60,573 nucleotides of DNA from JABMMZ01 sp044368575 (GCA_044368575.1 JBIPPH010000011.1:1-60573), one strand, 5' to 3'. Counted from the stretch's first letter, positions 44,269 to 53,671 are shown. Notes: a model not told the origin generated them from the letters alone. A program made the numbers and translations.

Positions 44269-45585
44269 TTATTTTCTAAATTGAATCCGAATAATTTTTT
44301 CTGTCTCAGAACTGATCTTGAAAGCTTCACTGCTGCATTGGCCAAGTAAGGCTAAAAGATTGGACTTGGCATCGGTTAAAACATATTGTTGAGGCCGTTC
44401 TGCATGTGGAACTTTAAGGTCAGTTAATACATCGCTGATCAATTTATGCCCTTGCATACCTAAGGGTTGAATTTTATCGCCTGCTTGCCAAGTCTTTATA
44501 AATAGCGGCCAGGTTACAGCTTTGTTGTCAAGGTATAAACTGCCGGGTTCAAATTGTGTCAACGCAGCCTTATCTATCGCATCTATTTGAATGTTATGAC
44601 CATTGACGCTTGCTGTAAAAGGCAATGTGTTTACCTGTAATTTCTCAGATTTTTGAGTCGTTTGAGTACTTAGCAACCAGCCATTGCGTTCTCTGATTAA
44701 TTGCCAGTTCTCATGCATTAAAATTGAACCTGTTTGTAATGCATCGTTGCGGTCAAATGTTGGGAGTGAGCGATAATGAAATCCAAAAGGTTTCAATAAA
44801 TAATACAAGAGCAAGGGCTTGTTTTGTATGGAGTCGAAATGCAGATCATCTATCCAGTAATCCTGGCCGCGTTTTTCAATGGGTTTGTCTTTTAACAAGT
44901 CATTGAATAATTGTTCGAATGCCCAAACACGTTCTGAGAAGCCTAACATTTTACTGCTAAATTCAGGATCAATCTGTGCTATAGCCGGACTAATATGGTG
45001 TCTAATAGCATTGCGTAAATACTCGTCTTTGCTGTTGCTTGAATCTGTTCTATAGGCAAATTCAAACGCTTCTAAATAAGCTTGAATTTGGTTCACAGTG
45101 GCAAATAACAATGGCCTTACAAGATGGCCTTGTTTGGGCAATATACCATGTATACCTGAAATCCCAGATTGACGCATTAATTGAATAAAAATGGTTTCAA
45201 GATGGTCGTCAACATGGTGAGCGGTTAAAACATAGTCCAACTGATGTGCTTGCATTAACTCTGAGAACCAATCGTAGCGCAATTGTCGGGCTGTTTCTTG
45301 AATGCCTTTACCTAAATGTTCACAGGCAGTAAGTGTGTCAAATGCCTTTACATGACATTTAATATTGTAGGTTTTACAAAGTGTTTCTACAAAGGCTTGG
45401 TCTTGATCACTCTCTTCTGCTCTTAGTTGAAAATTACAATGAGCTGCTTCAAACAAATAGCCTGCTTGGCGCAATAAATGAAACAAAGCCACACTGTCTT
45501 TACCGCCACTGATGGCCAATAACAAGCTGTCTTTTTTAGAAAAAAGGCTTTTCTTGCTAATGAATTGTTCAAAGGCCTCAAGCAT
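44269..45585 (-). CDS. tilS: tRNA(Ile)-lysidine synthetase
   Basis: TilS converts C34 of the AUA-reading tRNA-Ile to lysidine. The PP-loop ATPase motif is AISGGKDSV (24-32). The N-terminal domain has HHVDDHLETIFIQLMRQSG (about 117-135), the central region RNAIRHHI, and the C-terminal TilS domain GDKIQPLGMQGHKLISDVL. The 438 residues correspond to the long bacterial form. A TACCTTTG box lies 14 bases upstream of the ATG. It is divergent from the OstA-like gene and followed by the metalloprotease on the same strand, which has its own promoter. Confidence 0.95.
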   Translation of the reverse strand: MLEAFEQFISKKSLFSKKDSLLLAISGGKDSVALFHLLRQAGYLFEAAHCNFQLRAEESDQDQAFVETLCKTYNIKCHVKAFDTLTACEHLGKGIQETARQLRYDWFSELMQAHQLDYVLTAHHVDDHLETIFIQLMRQSGISGIHGILPKQGHLVRPLLFATVNQIQAYLEAFEFAYRTDSSNSKDEYLRNAIRHHISPAIAQIDPEFSSKMLGFSERVWAFEQLFNDLLKDKPIEKRGQDYWIDDLHFDSIQNKPLLLYYLLKPFGFHYRSLPTFDRNDALQTGSILMHENWQLIRERNGWLLSTQTTQKSEKLQVNTLPFTASVNGHNIQIDAIDKAALTQFEPGSLYLDNKAVTWPLFIKTWQAGDKIQPLGMQGHKLISDVLTDLKVPHAERPQQYVLTDAKSNLLALLGQCSSEAFKISSETEKIIRIQFRK

Positions 45586-45599
45586 GGCATTAATTTTGA

Positions 45600-45607
45600 C
45601 AAAGGTA
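45600..45607 (-). promoter_or_regulatory. -7 promoter box for tilS
   Basis: TACCTTTG on the minus strand, 14 bases before the tilS ATG, in a 57-base divergent gap. Confidence 0.5.
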
Positions 45608-45642
45608 AGAAATAGATTTTTATTGCGATTATTGCAGAAGTT

Positions 45643-47226
45643 TTGAAGCGTATTGTTAGCATATTGATAGTTGTGTTGTTTGCCTCAAGTGTATTTGGGC
45701 AAGGCAAGGTTGAAATTGTTGGTGGCGAAAGAATGACCTTCAATCAATCGCGCAATCATTTGTACATTGTTCAAAATGTTGTGATCAAACACAATGGTGT
45801 AATCATTCAATGTGACAGCGCCATTCGCAAAATGGACGAGGGCATTATAGAAGGGTTTGGTCATATTTACATTTACCAACCAGATACCTTTACCCTCAGT
45901 GGAGGCGAAATTTTGGTTTACCACGAAGACAGCAAAGTGGCCACAGTCACTGGTAAATCCGTTCAGTTATCTGATCAAAAAATGACCTTGACAACCACTT
46001 CATTAAATTACAATACACAAACGCAAACTGGCTTTTATAGCAATGGGGCAGATATTCTCAATGATGGCACTCAATTAAAAAGCAAAAAGGGTTTTTATTT
46101 TAGAAGAGGCAATCAGTTTTTTTTCAAAGACAATGTTCAATTAAAGCATCCTGATTACACCATGTACAGTGATACTTTACAATATTTTGCAGGCAATAGA
46201 ACAGCCTTTTTTTATGGACCAACTAAAATCATTAGCAAAGAAAACACCATAGTATGTCAATACGGTTGGTACAATACCCAATCTCAAAAGGCTCAATTTT
46301 CAAAGGGAGCCACATTGTATTCAGATTCCAGTATATTGAGTGCAGATAGTTTATTGTACAACAATAAAACAGGCCAGGGAGAAGGCTTGGGCAATATACA
46401 TTTGTACGATAGTGCAGAACACATCAATGTGTATGGTCAACATGGTAAGTATTTTCAAAAACAACAGCTCAGCATTATTTTTGGTACCCCAGTGGCCATG
46501 CAAGCTCAAAATACAGATACCATGTGGTTATTGGCTGATACCTTTAAATTTCAGAACGATAGTGCTCACAAGACTTTAAAAGCCTATTACCATACTGCGA
46601 TATATCAAAATGAATTCAAAGGCTTATGTGATTCATTGGTGTATGCGATGAAGGATTCTTCAATCCGATTAATTGGTTCGCCAATACTGTGGAATCAAAA
46701 CAATCAAATTACAGGCGATACCATGATCATTGGTATTCAGAAACAAGCCATCAATGGCTTAAAGGTGATTGGCAATGCCTTTCTAGCCTCTGAGGTGAAG
46801 ACCAATGCTTACAATCAAATTGCGGGCAAAACCATGGACAATCATTTCGAAAAGAATAAACTTAAATCAGTGTATGTGGCTGGCAATGCCATTAGTGTTT
46901 ACTATATCCGCAATAACGAAACAGATACTGCAGAGTATACTGGCATTAACCGCGTAATGGGTCAAAGTATGCGCATTACTCTAGATTCTAATAAAGTGAG
47001 TGGCATAAAATTTTATCATCAAGTGGAGGGTAAAATGTATCCGATTGCACAAATGCCGGAGTCAGAAAAGGTATTACCTGGTTTAAAATGGCAAATTCAA
47101 ATGCAGCCTTCTAAGGCCAGTTTTGTGAGCCGATCAATAAGACAAGCGCCAGTCATCAAAACGGAAGTTAAAGCCACTAGCCCCAAAGCGACAGGTAAAA
47201 AACGCACTAAGTCAACAAGGTCTTGA
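45643..47226 (+). CDS. LptA/OstA-like LPS transport protein, periplasmic
   Basis: The 527 residues start with a signal peptide (cleaved near SVFGQ) and then form a long run of beta-strand repeats of the OstA/LptA jelly-roll type. Characteristic stretches are NHLYIVQNVVIKHNGVIIQCDSA and DDGTQLKSKKGFYFRRGNQ-like segments in which xxxADSLxY or xxSDTLxY motifs recur (SDTLQY, ADSLLY). LptA bridges LPS between membranes; the longer Bacteroidota OstA-like proteins probably do likewise. The last 40 residues are basic (KKRTK) and probably unstructured. The start is TTG at 45643. Its 3' end overlaps the convergent permease gene by 20 bases. Confidence 0.88.
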   Translation: MKRIVSILIVVLFASSVFGQGKVEIVGGERMTFNQSRNHLYIVQNVVIKHNGVIIQCDSAIRKMDEGIIEGFGHIYIYQPDTFTLSGGEILVYHEDSKVATVTGKSVQLSDQKMTLTTTSLNYNTQTQTGFYSNGADILNDGTQLKSKKGFYFRRGNQFFFKDNVQLKHPDYTMYSDTLQYFAGNRTAFFYGPTKIISKENTIVCQYGWYNTQSQKAQFSKGATLYSDSSILSADSLLYNNKTGQGEGLGNIHLYDSAEHINVYGQHGKYFQKQQLSIIFGTPVAMQAQNTDTMWLLADTFKFQNDSAHKTLKAYYHTAIYQNEFKGLCDSLVYAMKDSSIRLIGSPILWNQNNQITGDTMIIGIQKQAINGLKVIGNAFLASEVKTNAYNQIAGKTMDNHFEKNKLKSVYVAGNAISVYYIRNNETDTAEYTGINRVMGQSMRITLDSNKVSGIKFYHQVEGKMYPIAQMPESEKVLPGLKWQIQMQPSKASFVSRSIRQAPVIKTEVKATSPKATGKKRTKSTRS

Positions 47227-48034
47227 GTATGGTTAAAACAATAAACACTGTAAAGATGATCAACAGTGTTTTACTCGGTATTTTTTGAGCAATCTTAATG
47301 CCTATAGGAGAAGCAATTGACGCCGCTAAGACCATAGGTAATGCGATAGGCCAAAGTATATAGCCCGTTTGCAAGCCGTTATAGATGGCCTTTGTTGGCT
47401 CTAAAAGGGCATAATAACTCAACAATGGAAAGGCCAGTATAGGAATGACTGTTAACGATAAACCCGTTGCAAATTTTAAAGGCAATTTATTGATTTTGTT
47501 GAAATACGGAATCATGATAATGCCTCCTCCTAAACCTGTTAGAGCAGTTATACATCCTGCGATTAAGCCTGCAGGAATAAATTGTTTTAAAGGCGGTATG
47601 ATTACTGTTTGATTGCTTTGTTCTTCTGGTTTTTTGCCGCTCCACATACGAATGCCGGTAAACACTAAAATTATACTAAATAACCATTTAAATACTTGAG
47701 GATTGTTGAGCCCAAGTTGTTTGATGGTATAAGATAAAATCAATGATGAAAAGACTGCAGACAAGCCAGTGGTTAATGCCGCTTTTAAATGCGTGTTTTT
47801 GAGCTTGATGTGTTTGATGCTACCACTAATGCCTACAATAAACACTACCAATAAACTATTGGCAATGACATAATCAACGCGTTCAGATACGATTGGATGT
47901 TTTGCGGCTATTTCTTGGAACAAGGGAACAAACACTATTCCGCCTCCAACCCCTAAAAGCCCCGCCAATAAACCACCTGTAAAACCTAAGGCTAAGATGA
48001 TAAGTAAGAATACTAAGCTGATTTGATCAAACAT
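47207..48034 (-). CDS. TauE/SafE-family membrane permease
   Basis: The 275 residues form about eight membrane helices in two homologous halves. Each half has a glycine-rich helix: GGLLAGLLGVGGGIVFVPLF (19-38) and GCITALTGLGGGIIMIPYF (about 160-178). The GVGGG and GLGGG motifs define the TauE/SafE family, which exports sulfite, sulfoacetate or related organosulfur or other anions. The substrate is not deducible. Its ATG overlaps the S41 protease stop by one base, and its 3' end overlaps the OstA-like gene by 20 bases. Confidence 0.92.
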   Translation of the reverse strand: MFDQISLVFLLIILALGFTGGLLAGLLGVGGGIVFVPLFQEIAAKHPIVSERVDYVIANSLLVVFIVGISGSIKHIKLKNTHLKAALTTGLSAVFSSLILSYTIKQLGLNNPQVFKWLFSIILVFTGIRMWSGKKPEEQSNQTVIIPPLKQFIPAGLIAGCITALTGLGGGIIMIPYFNKINKLPLKFATGLSLTVIPILAFPLLSYYALLEPTKAIYNGLQTGYILWPIALPMVLAASIASPIGIKIAQKIPSKTLLIIFTVFIVLTILKTLLT

Positions 48035-49674
48035 TATTTATTGCCTTTTAATAGGGTTTCCATTTGTTGGTATTGAGCAAATAATTCAAGTGATTTGAGG
48101 ATATCTGCATCGTATTTAAAATCGGTTAAGAAGTTGGCTTCATCATAGTAGTAACGCTTGGCAATTTCCAAATTAATGGCTGCAATGATTTTATTCTTAT
48201 GTACTTCTAACTCGTTGAGTTTTATGGTTTGTAGATCTTTGTTCAAAAGTTTGATGGCCGCCTCTGTTTGGGTGCTGTAGGCCTCTTCGTTAAGCGATTT
48301 TTGAAACTGCTCTAATTGCCCATCAGAATTGCCCTTTAAAGCTTGCATATTCTCTTTTACTAAGTCTTTGAATTGTTCGTATTCAGCGGTATTGATACTA
48401 AAGTCTTGAACTGCTCCGATTTGTTCGTGTTTGTTTCTGTATTGGTTGGCAAATTGATAAATCAAATGGCCTTTGATCAGTTGATTGAGTATGCTCGGAT
48501 TGGTTTCTGTTTTAACTGTAAAGTCTGGTCTTACACCGCCGCCATCATAGACTGTTCTTCCATTTTTGGTTTTAAACGCTTTTCTAAGACTGTCTGGAAT
48601 AGTAGTGGCTTTGCCGTTTTTGTCTTTTTTTCCGTAGTCTAATAATTGTATGCATCGGCCAGAAGGAATATAGTATTTGGCGATGGTAATTTTCATCTGA
48701 TTGCGGTAGGCTAAAGGCAATACATTTTGCACCAAACCTTTGCCAAAAGTGTTGCGGCCAACAACAATGCCTCTGTCTAAATCTTGTATCGAACCACATA
48801 CAATCTCACTGGCTGAAGCCGATCGCTCATTCACTAAAACGATTAATGGGATTTTGGTATCAACAGGTGAATCAAGTGTTTTGTATTCTTTGAAAGCATC
48901 TTTAGAACGGCCTTTTGATACCACGACTAATTCATCCATAGGCACAAATAAGTTAACGATATTAACCGCTTCATGCAGCAAACCACCACCATTGTCGCGC
49001 AAATCCAAAACAATATTTTGTGCACCTTTGGTTTTAAGTTGAATCAATGCTTGCTTGATTTCACCTGCACTGCCAATCATAAATTGATCGAGTTTGATGT
49101 AACCTGTTTGCGCATTGATCATTCCAAAATAGCTTACATTATTGATTTTTATCTCTTCTCTAATGACATCAAAAGCGATGGTTTTTCCCTGCCTATCGAC
49201 AACTATGTTGACTTTTGATCCGGGCGCACCTTTTAGCTGATCGCCAAGGTCTTCGTCTGGTAAGCCTGCAAATTTTTTACCATTGACTTCAATGATTTTA
49301 TCGCCTACTCTCATGCCTGATTTGTCAGCGGGCATGCCTTTAAACACCTCAGTAATGCAAGTGAAATTGTCTATTCTTTGACTTCTGCAACCTATGCCAC
49401 CGTATTCACCTTTTTGTCTGAGAATGGCCTCTTCTGCTTGACTTTCATTGTAGTAGTTGGTGTAAGGATCTAGTGAAGCCAACATGGCATCAATGCCCTT
49501 CTTCATTAAATCGCCTGGGTTGACCTCATCAACATATTCTGAATTAACGGTTTTGTAGACAGCGCCAAAGAGCTCTAAATTCTTGCTGATTTCAAAATAG
49601 TCATCGGCTTGTTTAAAACCAACTGTAACGATAACAATTGCCGATAGCAAAACAAGTTTTGATTTGAGGGTCAT
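48034..49674 (-). CDS. S41 family C-terminal processing peptidase (CtpA-like)
   Basis: This is a periplasmic serine protease with a membrane-anchored or cleaved N-terminus (KLVLLSAIVIVTVG), a PDZ domain (about 88-175, GIGCRSQ...VGDKIIEVNGK) and the S41 catalytic domain. The catalytic serine is in NERSASASEIV and the lysine in NTFGKGLVQ; the DLRDNGGG motif precedes them. Ctp proteases trim or degrade envelope proteins. The start is taken as ATG 49674 (546 aa) because the upstream in-frame TTG lies inside the promoter box. It overlaps the permease start by one base. Confidence 0.93.
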   Translation of the reverse strand: MTLKSKLVLLSAIVIVTVGFKQADDYFEISKNLELFGAVYKTVNSEYVDEVNPGDLMKKGIDAMLASLDPYTNYYNESQAEEAILRQKGEYGGIGCRSQRIDNFTCITEVFKGMPADKSGMRVGDKIIEVNGKKFAGLPDEDLGDQLKGAPGSKVNIVVDRQGKTIAFDVIREEIKINNVSYFGMINAQTGYIKLDQFMIGSAGEIKQALIQLKTKGAQNIVLDLRDNGGGLLHEAVNIVNLFVPMDELVVVSKGRSKDAFKEYKTLDSPVDTKIPLIVLVNERSASASEIVCGSIQDLDRGIVVGRNTFGKGLVQNVLPLAYRNQMKITIAKYYIPSGRCIQLLDYGKKDKNGKATTIPDSLRKAFKTKNGRTVYDGGGVRPDFTVKTETNPSILNQLIKGHLIYQFANQYRNKHEQIGAVQDFSINTAEYEQFKDLVKENMQALKGNSDGQLEQFQKSLNEEAYSTQTEAAIKLLNKDLQTIKLNELEVHKNKIIAAINLEIAKRYYYDEANFLTDFKYDADILKSLELFAQYQQMETLLKGNK

Positions 49675-49680
49675 ACTCAA

Positions 49681-49709
49681 CAAAATTAAGGATTTTTAAG
49701 GCACGCCAA
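49681..49709 (-). promoter_or_regulatory. Promoter of the S41 protease gene; decides the start
   Basis: On the minus strand TTG (49707-49709) and TAATTTTG (49681-49688) are 18 bases apart, and the box ends six bases before the ATG at 49674. It is back to back with the epimerase promoter. Confidence 0.6.
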
Positions 49710-49724
49710 TCAAAAAATATGCAC

Positions 49725-49755
49725 TTGTCAAAACCATTTATTTAGATTAGTTTCG
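49725..49755 (+). promoter_or_regulatory. Promoter of the epimerase-glycosyltransferase operon
   Basis: TTG at 49725-49727 and TAGTTTCG at 49748-49755 are 20 bases apart; the ATG follows 14 bases later. Confidence 0.5.
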
Positions 49756-49769
49756 GAACTTTAATTCTT

Positions 49770-50765
49770 ATGGACTTTACAGCATTTAAAAATGCGCGCA
49801 TATTGGTAACTGGTGGGGCAGGTTTCATCGGCAATAATTTGGTAAGACGATTATTAGCCAATCAAGTGTCTAACATTGTTATTATGGATAATCAGTCATC
49901 AGGTATGGCTGTGTTTTTACCAGATGATCCACGCATCACTTTTGTGGGAATGGACATTGATAAAATGGATAAACTCAATTTTGTGATCAATCAACATGAG
50001 TTTGATTATGTGTTCCATTTAGCAGCGCATTTTGCCAATCAGAATTCCGTAGATCATCCTTTCAGTGATATTCAAACCAATATAGTTGGCACAGTGAGTT
50101 TGTTGGAAATTTTAAAGTTTCACAAGAGCCTAAAAAAGTTTGTTTATGCCAGTAGTAGTTGCGTATATGGCACTGCTGAACAAATGAACGAAGAAGCCTA
50201 TATCTATCCGTCTGAAACACCATACAGCATTAACAAATACACGGCAGAACTGTACACGCAGTACTATGCGCATTTGTTTCATGTACCAACGGTTTCCATC
50301 AGAATTTTCAATACTTATGGCCCCTATGAATTGGCCGGTAAATACCGTAATGTGATCCCTAATTTTATTGAAAAAGCGCTTAATGGCGAAGACTTAGTGA
50401 TTACAGGAACAGGTAAAGAAACCCGTGATTTTACCTTCGTAGAAGACTTGGTAGATTTAATGCTAACAGCGGCTTTAAGCCCATCGCATGAGGGTGAAAT
50501 TTTCAATGGCGGTACTGGTCAAAAAACCGAGATCAAAGCCATGGCAGAGATCATCAAATCGGTTACTGCTTCTAACTCTAATATTGTGTTTAAACCTGCC
50601 AGAAACTGGGACAAGGTTAAAGACAGAGTGAGCAATTTAAACCATTCGCAAGCAGTATTAAATTATCAACCCAAAGTGACTATTCAAGAGGGTCTTGAAA
50701 GAACCATCAAATGGTATAAAGACAACTACGATAAAGTCAAATCCTTAAAAAATTATTTTGAATAA
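49770..50765 (+). CDS. NAD-dependent sugar epimerase/dehydratase (SDR, UDP-glucose epimerase-like)
   Basis: The 331 residues carry the extended SDR Rossmann motif VTGGAGFIGNN (12-22), the catalytic serine region SSSCVYG (128-134) and YSINK (151-155, Tyr and Lys of YxxxK). The substrate-binding domain has NTYGPYE. It would epimerise or dehydrate an NDP-sugar; the substrate is not fixed by eye. It is the first gene of a three-gene operon with GT2 and GT39-like genes (one-base and three-base junctions), so it probably supplies a sugar donor. Confidence 0.92.
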   Translation: MDFTAFKNARILVTGGAGFIGNNLVRRLLANQVSNIVIMDNQSSGMAVFLPDDPRITFVGMDIDKMDKLNFVINQHEFDYVFHLAAHFANQNSVDHPFSDIQTNIVGTVSLLEILKFHKSLKKFVYASSSCVYGTAEQMNEEAYIYPSETPYSINKYTAELYTQYYAHLFHVPTVSIRIFNTYGPYELAGKYRNVIPNFIEKALNGEDLVITGTGKETRDFTFVEDLVDLMLTAALSPSHEGEIFNGGTGQKTEIKAMAEIIKSVTASNSNIVFKPARNWDKVKDRVSNLNHSQAVLNYQPKVTIQEGLERTIKWYKDNYDKVKSLKNYFE

Positions 50766-51523
50766 TGGATCAAATGCGCACCCGTGAGGTCTTGGTGGTT
50801 TTACCTGCCTACAACGAAGAAGAAAATATTGGAGAGTTGTTGAGCCAAATCAGGTATGCTTTGGAACAAGACAGCAAAACCAATTACAAGGTTTTTGTGG
50901 TGAATGATGGTAGCAAAGACAATACCCAAGCCATAGTTGAATCAATGGCTAAAGAAATGCCCATTGAAATTTTGGTGCATGAAGTGAACCAGGGTTTAGG
51001 CGCCACCATAAGAGATGGCTTGTACAGAGCGGTTCAATATTCAAGTAAAAACGATATCATTATTACCATGGATGCTGATGCAACGCACAATCCTGGTTTA
51101 ATTTTGAGGTTGATCAGAATGATCATTGAAGGCCATGATGTGGTTATTGCATCGAGGTTTCAACCTGGTGCAAGGGTGATTGGTTTGGTGTGGTACAGAC
51201 AGCTTTTAAGTTACACCGCCTCCATTATTTTCAGATTGACTTATCCCATTAAAGGGGTTAGAGATTATACTTGTGGCTACAGAGCAATAAGAGCAGATGT
51301 CTTAAAAAATGCCATGGCAGAATACGGCGATAAGTTCGTTGATCAAGATGGTTTCCAGTGTTTGGTTGATATCTTGCTGAAGTTGAGAAGACGTAAGCTA
51401 TTGTTTGGCGAAACCCCATTGATTTTAAGGTATGATCAGAAGGGCGGCATGAGTAAAATGAATGTTACTCGCACCATCAAGAACACTTTGATTTTAATTG
51501 TTAAACGTTTTTTTGTGAAATAA
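50765..51523 (+). CDS. Family 2 glycosyltransferase, polyprenyl-phosphate sugar synthase-like
   Basis: The 252 residues start VVLPAYNEEENIGELLSQI-like, typical of GT2 dolichol-phosphate mannose synthases. The nucleotide-sugar DxD motif is in MDADATHNPG (99-108), and a C-terminal amphipathic segment follows. These enzymes load a sugar onto a polyprenyl phosphate, which then serves a membrane glycosyltransferase. That matches the next gene. Its ATG shares one base with the epimerase TAA (TAATG). Confidence 0.92.
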   Translation: MDQMRTREVLVVLPAYNEEENIGELLSQIRYALEQDSKTNYKVFVVNDGSKDNTQAIVESMAKEMPIEILVHEVNQGLGATIRDGLYRAVQYSSKNDIIITMDADATHNPGLILRLIRMIIEGHDVVIASRFQPGARVIGLVWYRQLLSYTASIIFRLTYPIKGVRDYTCGYRAIRADVLKNAMAEYGDKFVDQDGFQCLVDILLKLRRRKLLFGETPLILRYDQKGGMSKMNVTRTIKNTLILIVKRFFVK

Positions 51524-51526
51524 AAT

Positions 51527-53554
51527 ATGGCTAAAACCATTGCGAATACAAAACCAAAAACCCCTCAAAGCCAATTGCCTTCAGGCCCTGGTTTTATTGA
51601 AAAGAATGCCTTCAAGATCAGCTTATTTTTAATGGCTTTAGCCTTGTTGTTAAGGCTGTACAGATTGGGTTTTTTATCGTTGTGGGTTGATGAATACATG
51701 CATGCTTTAGCAGCGGCAAATGGCCATTTTAAACATGGCGAAAACAACGGTATTTTACTTACTTGGTTGAATACCATTTTTGCTTCAGTATTGGGCAATA
51801 ATGAGTTTTCAATGCGTTTTCCGGTGGCCTTATTGGGGGCTTTGTTGGTGCCAGTAATGTATGTTTTGGGTAAACGTTTGGTCAATTACAGAGTTGGTTT
51901 AATGTCTGCAGTATTGGTGACCTGTTCTTTGTATTTGATTTTTTGGAGCAGAGTTGACAGACCTTACGGCATGGTGGCAACCATGTATTTACCAGTTATA
52001 CTATGTTTTTGGCTAAGTCTTGAACAGCCATATACCAAAGAGGGTTTCTGGAAAAATATTGGTATTCATCCAAAATATTTAGGCTTTACTTTATTGGCAC
52101 TTGTATTGGCTATGTTAAGCCAATTAATATGTTTTTTGTTTTTATTTACTGCTGGTTTCTACGGCAGTTTTGTAGCCATAGATTCATGGATAAGTAAAAA
52201 GTCTCATCCGTTTAAATTAAATGCTTACAATGTATTGTTTTATTTAAATGTTGCAGCAGTTGTATTGATGCTTACGCCAATGGGCAACAATCTTATGAGG
52301 CCTATCATCGAATTGTTTTTACCAGGCAATATGGCCAATCTCATTTTGCCCAATTTAAAGGCAGCTATTGCCGCCATTGACGGTGAACAATTGTACAAGT
52401 CATTTGATGTATACCAGGGGGTTTTAACCTATGATTTTAAATTGGTGTATGGCCTAGGTTTAATGGGCATTGTTTTCGCTTTTATAAGCAATAGGAAGTT
52501 AGCTTATCTTTTAATATCAAGCTTTTTAGTGCCTTTCTTATTGATGAGTTTTGTGTTTAGAGAGCCTGTTCATGCTAAGTATTTGAGTTATGTTTATCCC
52601 TTGTATTTAATAAGTGCCGCCTATGCTTTACATTTTATTGCCTTTAATTTAATGAAATATTTGAGCAAGGGCATGAACGATGCTTCTAAGTCGTATTTAA
52701 GAACTTGTACTATAGTATTTGTTGTACTGGTATTTGGAATTAGCAAGCGCGCAGAAATCGCCTCTTTACTTAAAACAGAAACCCATGGAGACGTTGTAGA
52801 CAAACACATATCTGAGATCCATTATGTGAACTGGAAACAACCTTGCTTGTTCATTAAAGACCAAAAGCAAGCCAATGATGTGATAATGGCCACAGTTCAA
52901 CAAGCGCCTCGTTTTTATTTGGGTTTAGACTCAGTTGTGTGGTTCAGACAAATGCACAAAGACAACAAGAAAGGCGAATGGGTATACAATACTCCTGATA
53001 GCAGAAAATTAAGTGCTACAACCTATGAACAGTTGGTTAAAACCTACAATGAGAATCCTAGAGGTTGGTTGTTGGCAGATTATTATTTCGACAACGCTGC
53101 TACTGATCCTAGGGCCAAGGATTTTGTTGAACGCAATTTTATATTCCATTTTGATGCTTGTGAAGACGGCGCTGTTAAGGTGTTTTCTTGGGATAAATCT
53201 AAACCTAAAACCTATAACAGCAGTTTTGTAATTGAGATGGGTAAGAACCCTAATCAATTGGGGTCTATGCCAATGAGCATCAATATTAATAAGGCTGCTT
53301 TACCGCCCAAAGTCAATATGTATTTTACCTCTCAAGGTATTGATTCCGATATGGAGGCATTTATATTGATCAACGATCAACAGGTGGCGATTAAAGCCAA
53401 CGGCAAATCATCTGAAATTGGCAGCAATGTAGTGGAAGTGAACTCAGCTTTGTTCAAACAAGGTGAGAATAAAATCCAATTTGCCTACAATGATGCAGAA
53501 GGCAATGGCGACATCATTAAAGGCTGTGTGATTTACAGCATGGATTTGAGGTAA
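51527..53554 (+). CDS. GT39/ArnT-like membrane glycosyltransferase
   Basis: The 675-residue protein has a soluble N-terminus of about 28 residues and 10-12 membrane helices (about 30-420). It carries the conserved loop-1 acidic motif WVDEYMHALAA (53-63), typical of GT-C enzymes that take sugar from polyprenyl phosphate (ArnT, PMT, AglS-type). The last 250 residues are a non-membrane, beta-rich domain. It probably glycosylates an envelope acceptor such as lipid A, a protein or a polysaccharide. The three-base gap to the GT2 gene supports a two-step pathway. A perfect palindromic terminator follows. Confidence 0.88.
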   Translation: MAKTIANTKPKTPQSQLPSGPGFIEKNAFKISLFLMALALLLRLYRLGFLSLWVDEYMHALAAANGHFKHGENNGILLTWLNTIFASVLGNNEFSMRFPVALLGALLVPVMYVLGKRLVNYRVGLMSAVLVTCSLYLIFWSRVDRPYGMVATMYLPVILCFWLSLEQPYTKEGFWKNIGIHPKYLGFTLLALVLAMLSQLICFLFLFTAGFYGSFVAIDSWISKKSHPFKLNAYNVLFYLNVAAVVLMLTPMGNNLMRPIIELFLPGNMANLILPNLKAAIAAIDGEQLYKSFDVYQGVLTYDFKLVYGLGLMGIVFAFISNRKLAYLLISSFLVPFLLMSFVFREPVHAKYLSYVYPLYLISAAYALHFIAFNLMKYLSKGMNDASKSYLRTCTIVFVVLVFGISKRAEIASLLKTETHGDVVDKHISEIHYVNWKQPCLFIKDQKQANDVIMATVQQAPRFYLGLDSVVWFRQMHKDNKKGEWVYNTPDSRKLSATTYEQLVKTYNENPRGWLLADYYFDNAATDPRAKDFVERNFIFHFDACEDGAVKVFSWDKSKPKTYNSSFVIEMGKNPNQLGSMPMSININKAALPPKVNMYFTSQGIDSDMEAFILINDQQVAIKANGKSSEIGSNVVEVNSALFKQGENKIQFAYNDAEGNGDIIKGCVIYSMDLR

Positions 53555-53594
53555 GAATAGATAACATCTTTTAACTATTGCGCTAACATTATCA

Positions 53595-53632
53595 AACAAA
53601 AAAACACCAATTTAAATTGGTGTTTTTTTGTT
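53595..53632. terminator. Perfect 38-base palindrome, bidirectional terminator
   Basis: The inverted repeat centred between 53613 and 53614 pairs without mismatch for 19 bases on each side (core CACCAATTTAAATTGGTG) and is flanked by A and T runs. It lies 40 bases after the GT39-like gene and 40 bases after the end of the giant repeat gene, so it can end both convergent transcripts. Confidence 0.9.
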
Positions 53633-53671
53633 CATCTTAATTTAAATTTTAGATGAGTGTGATAGCATCAA

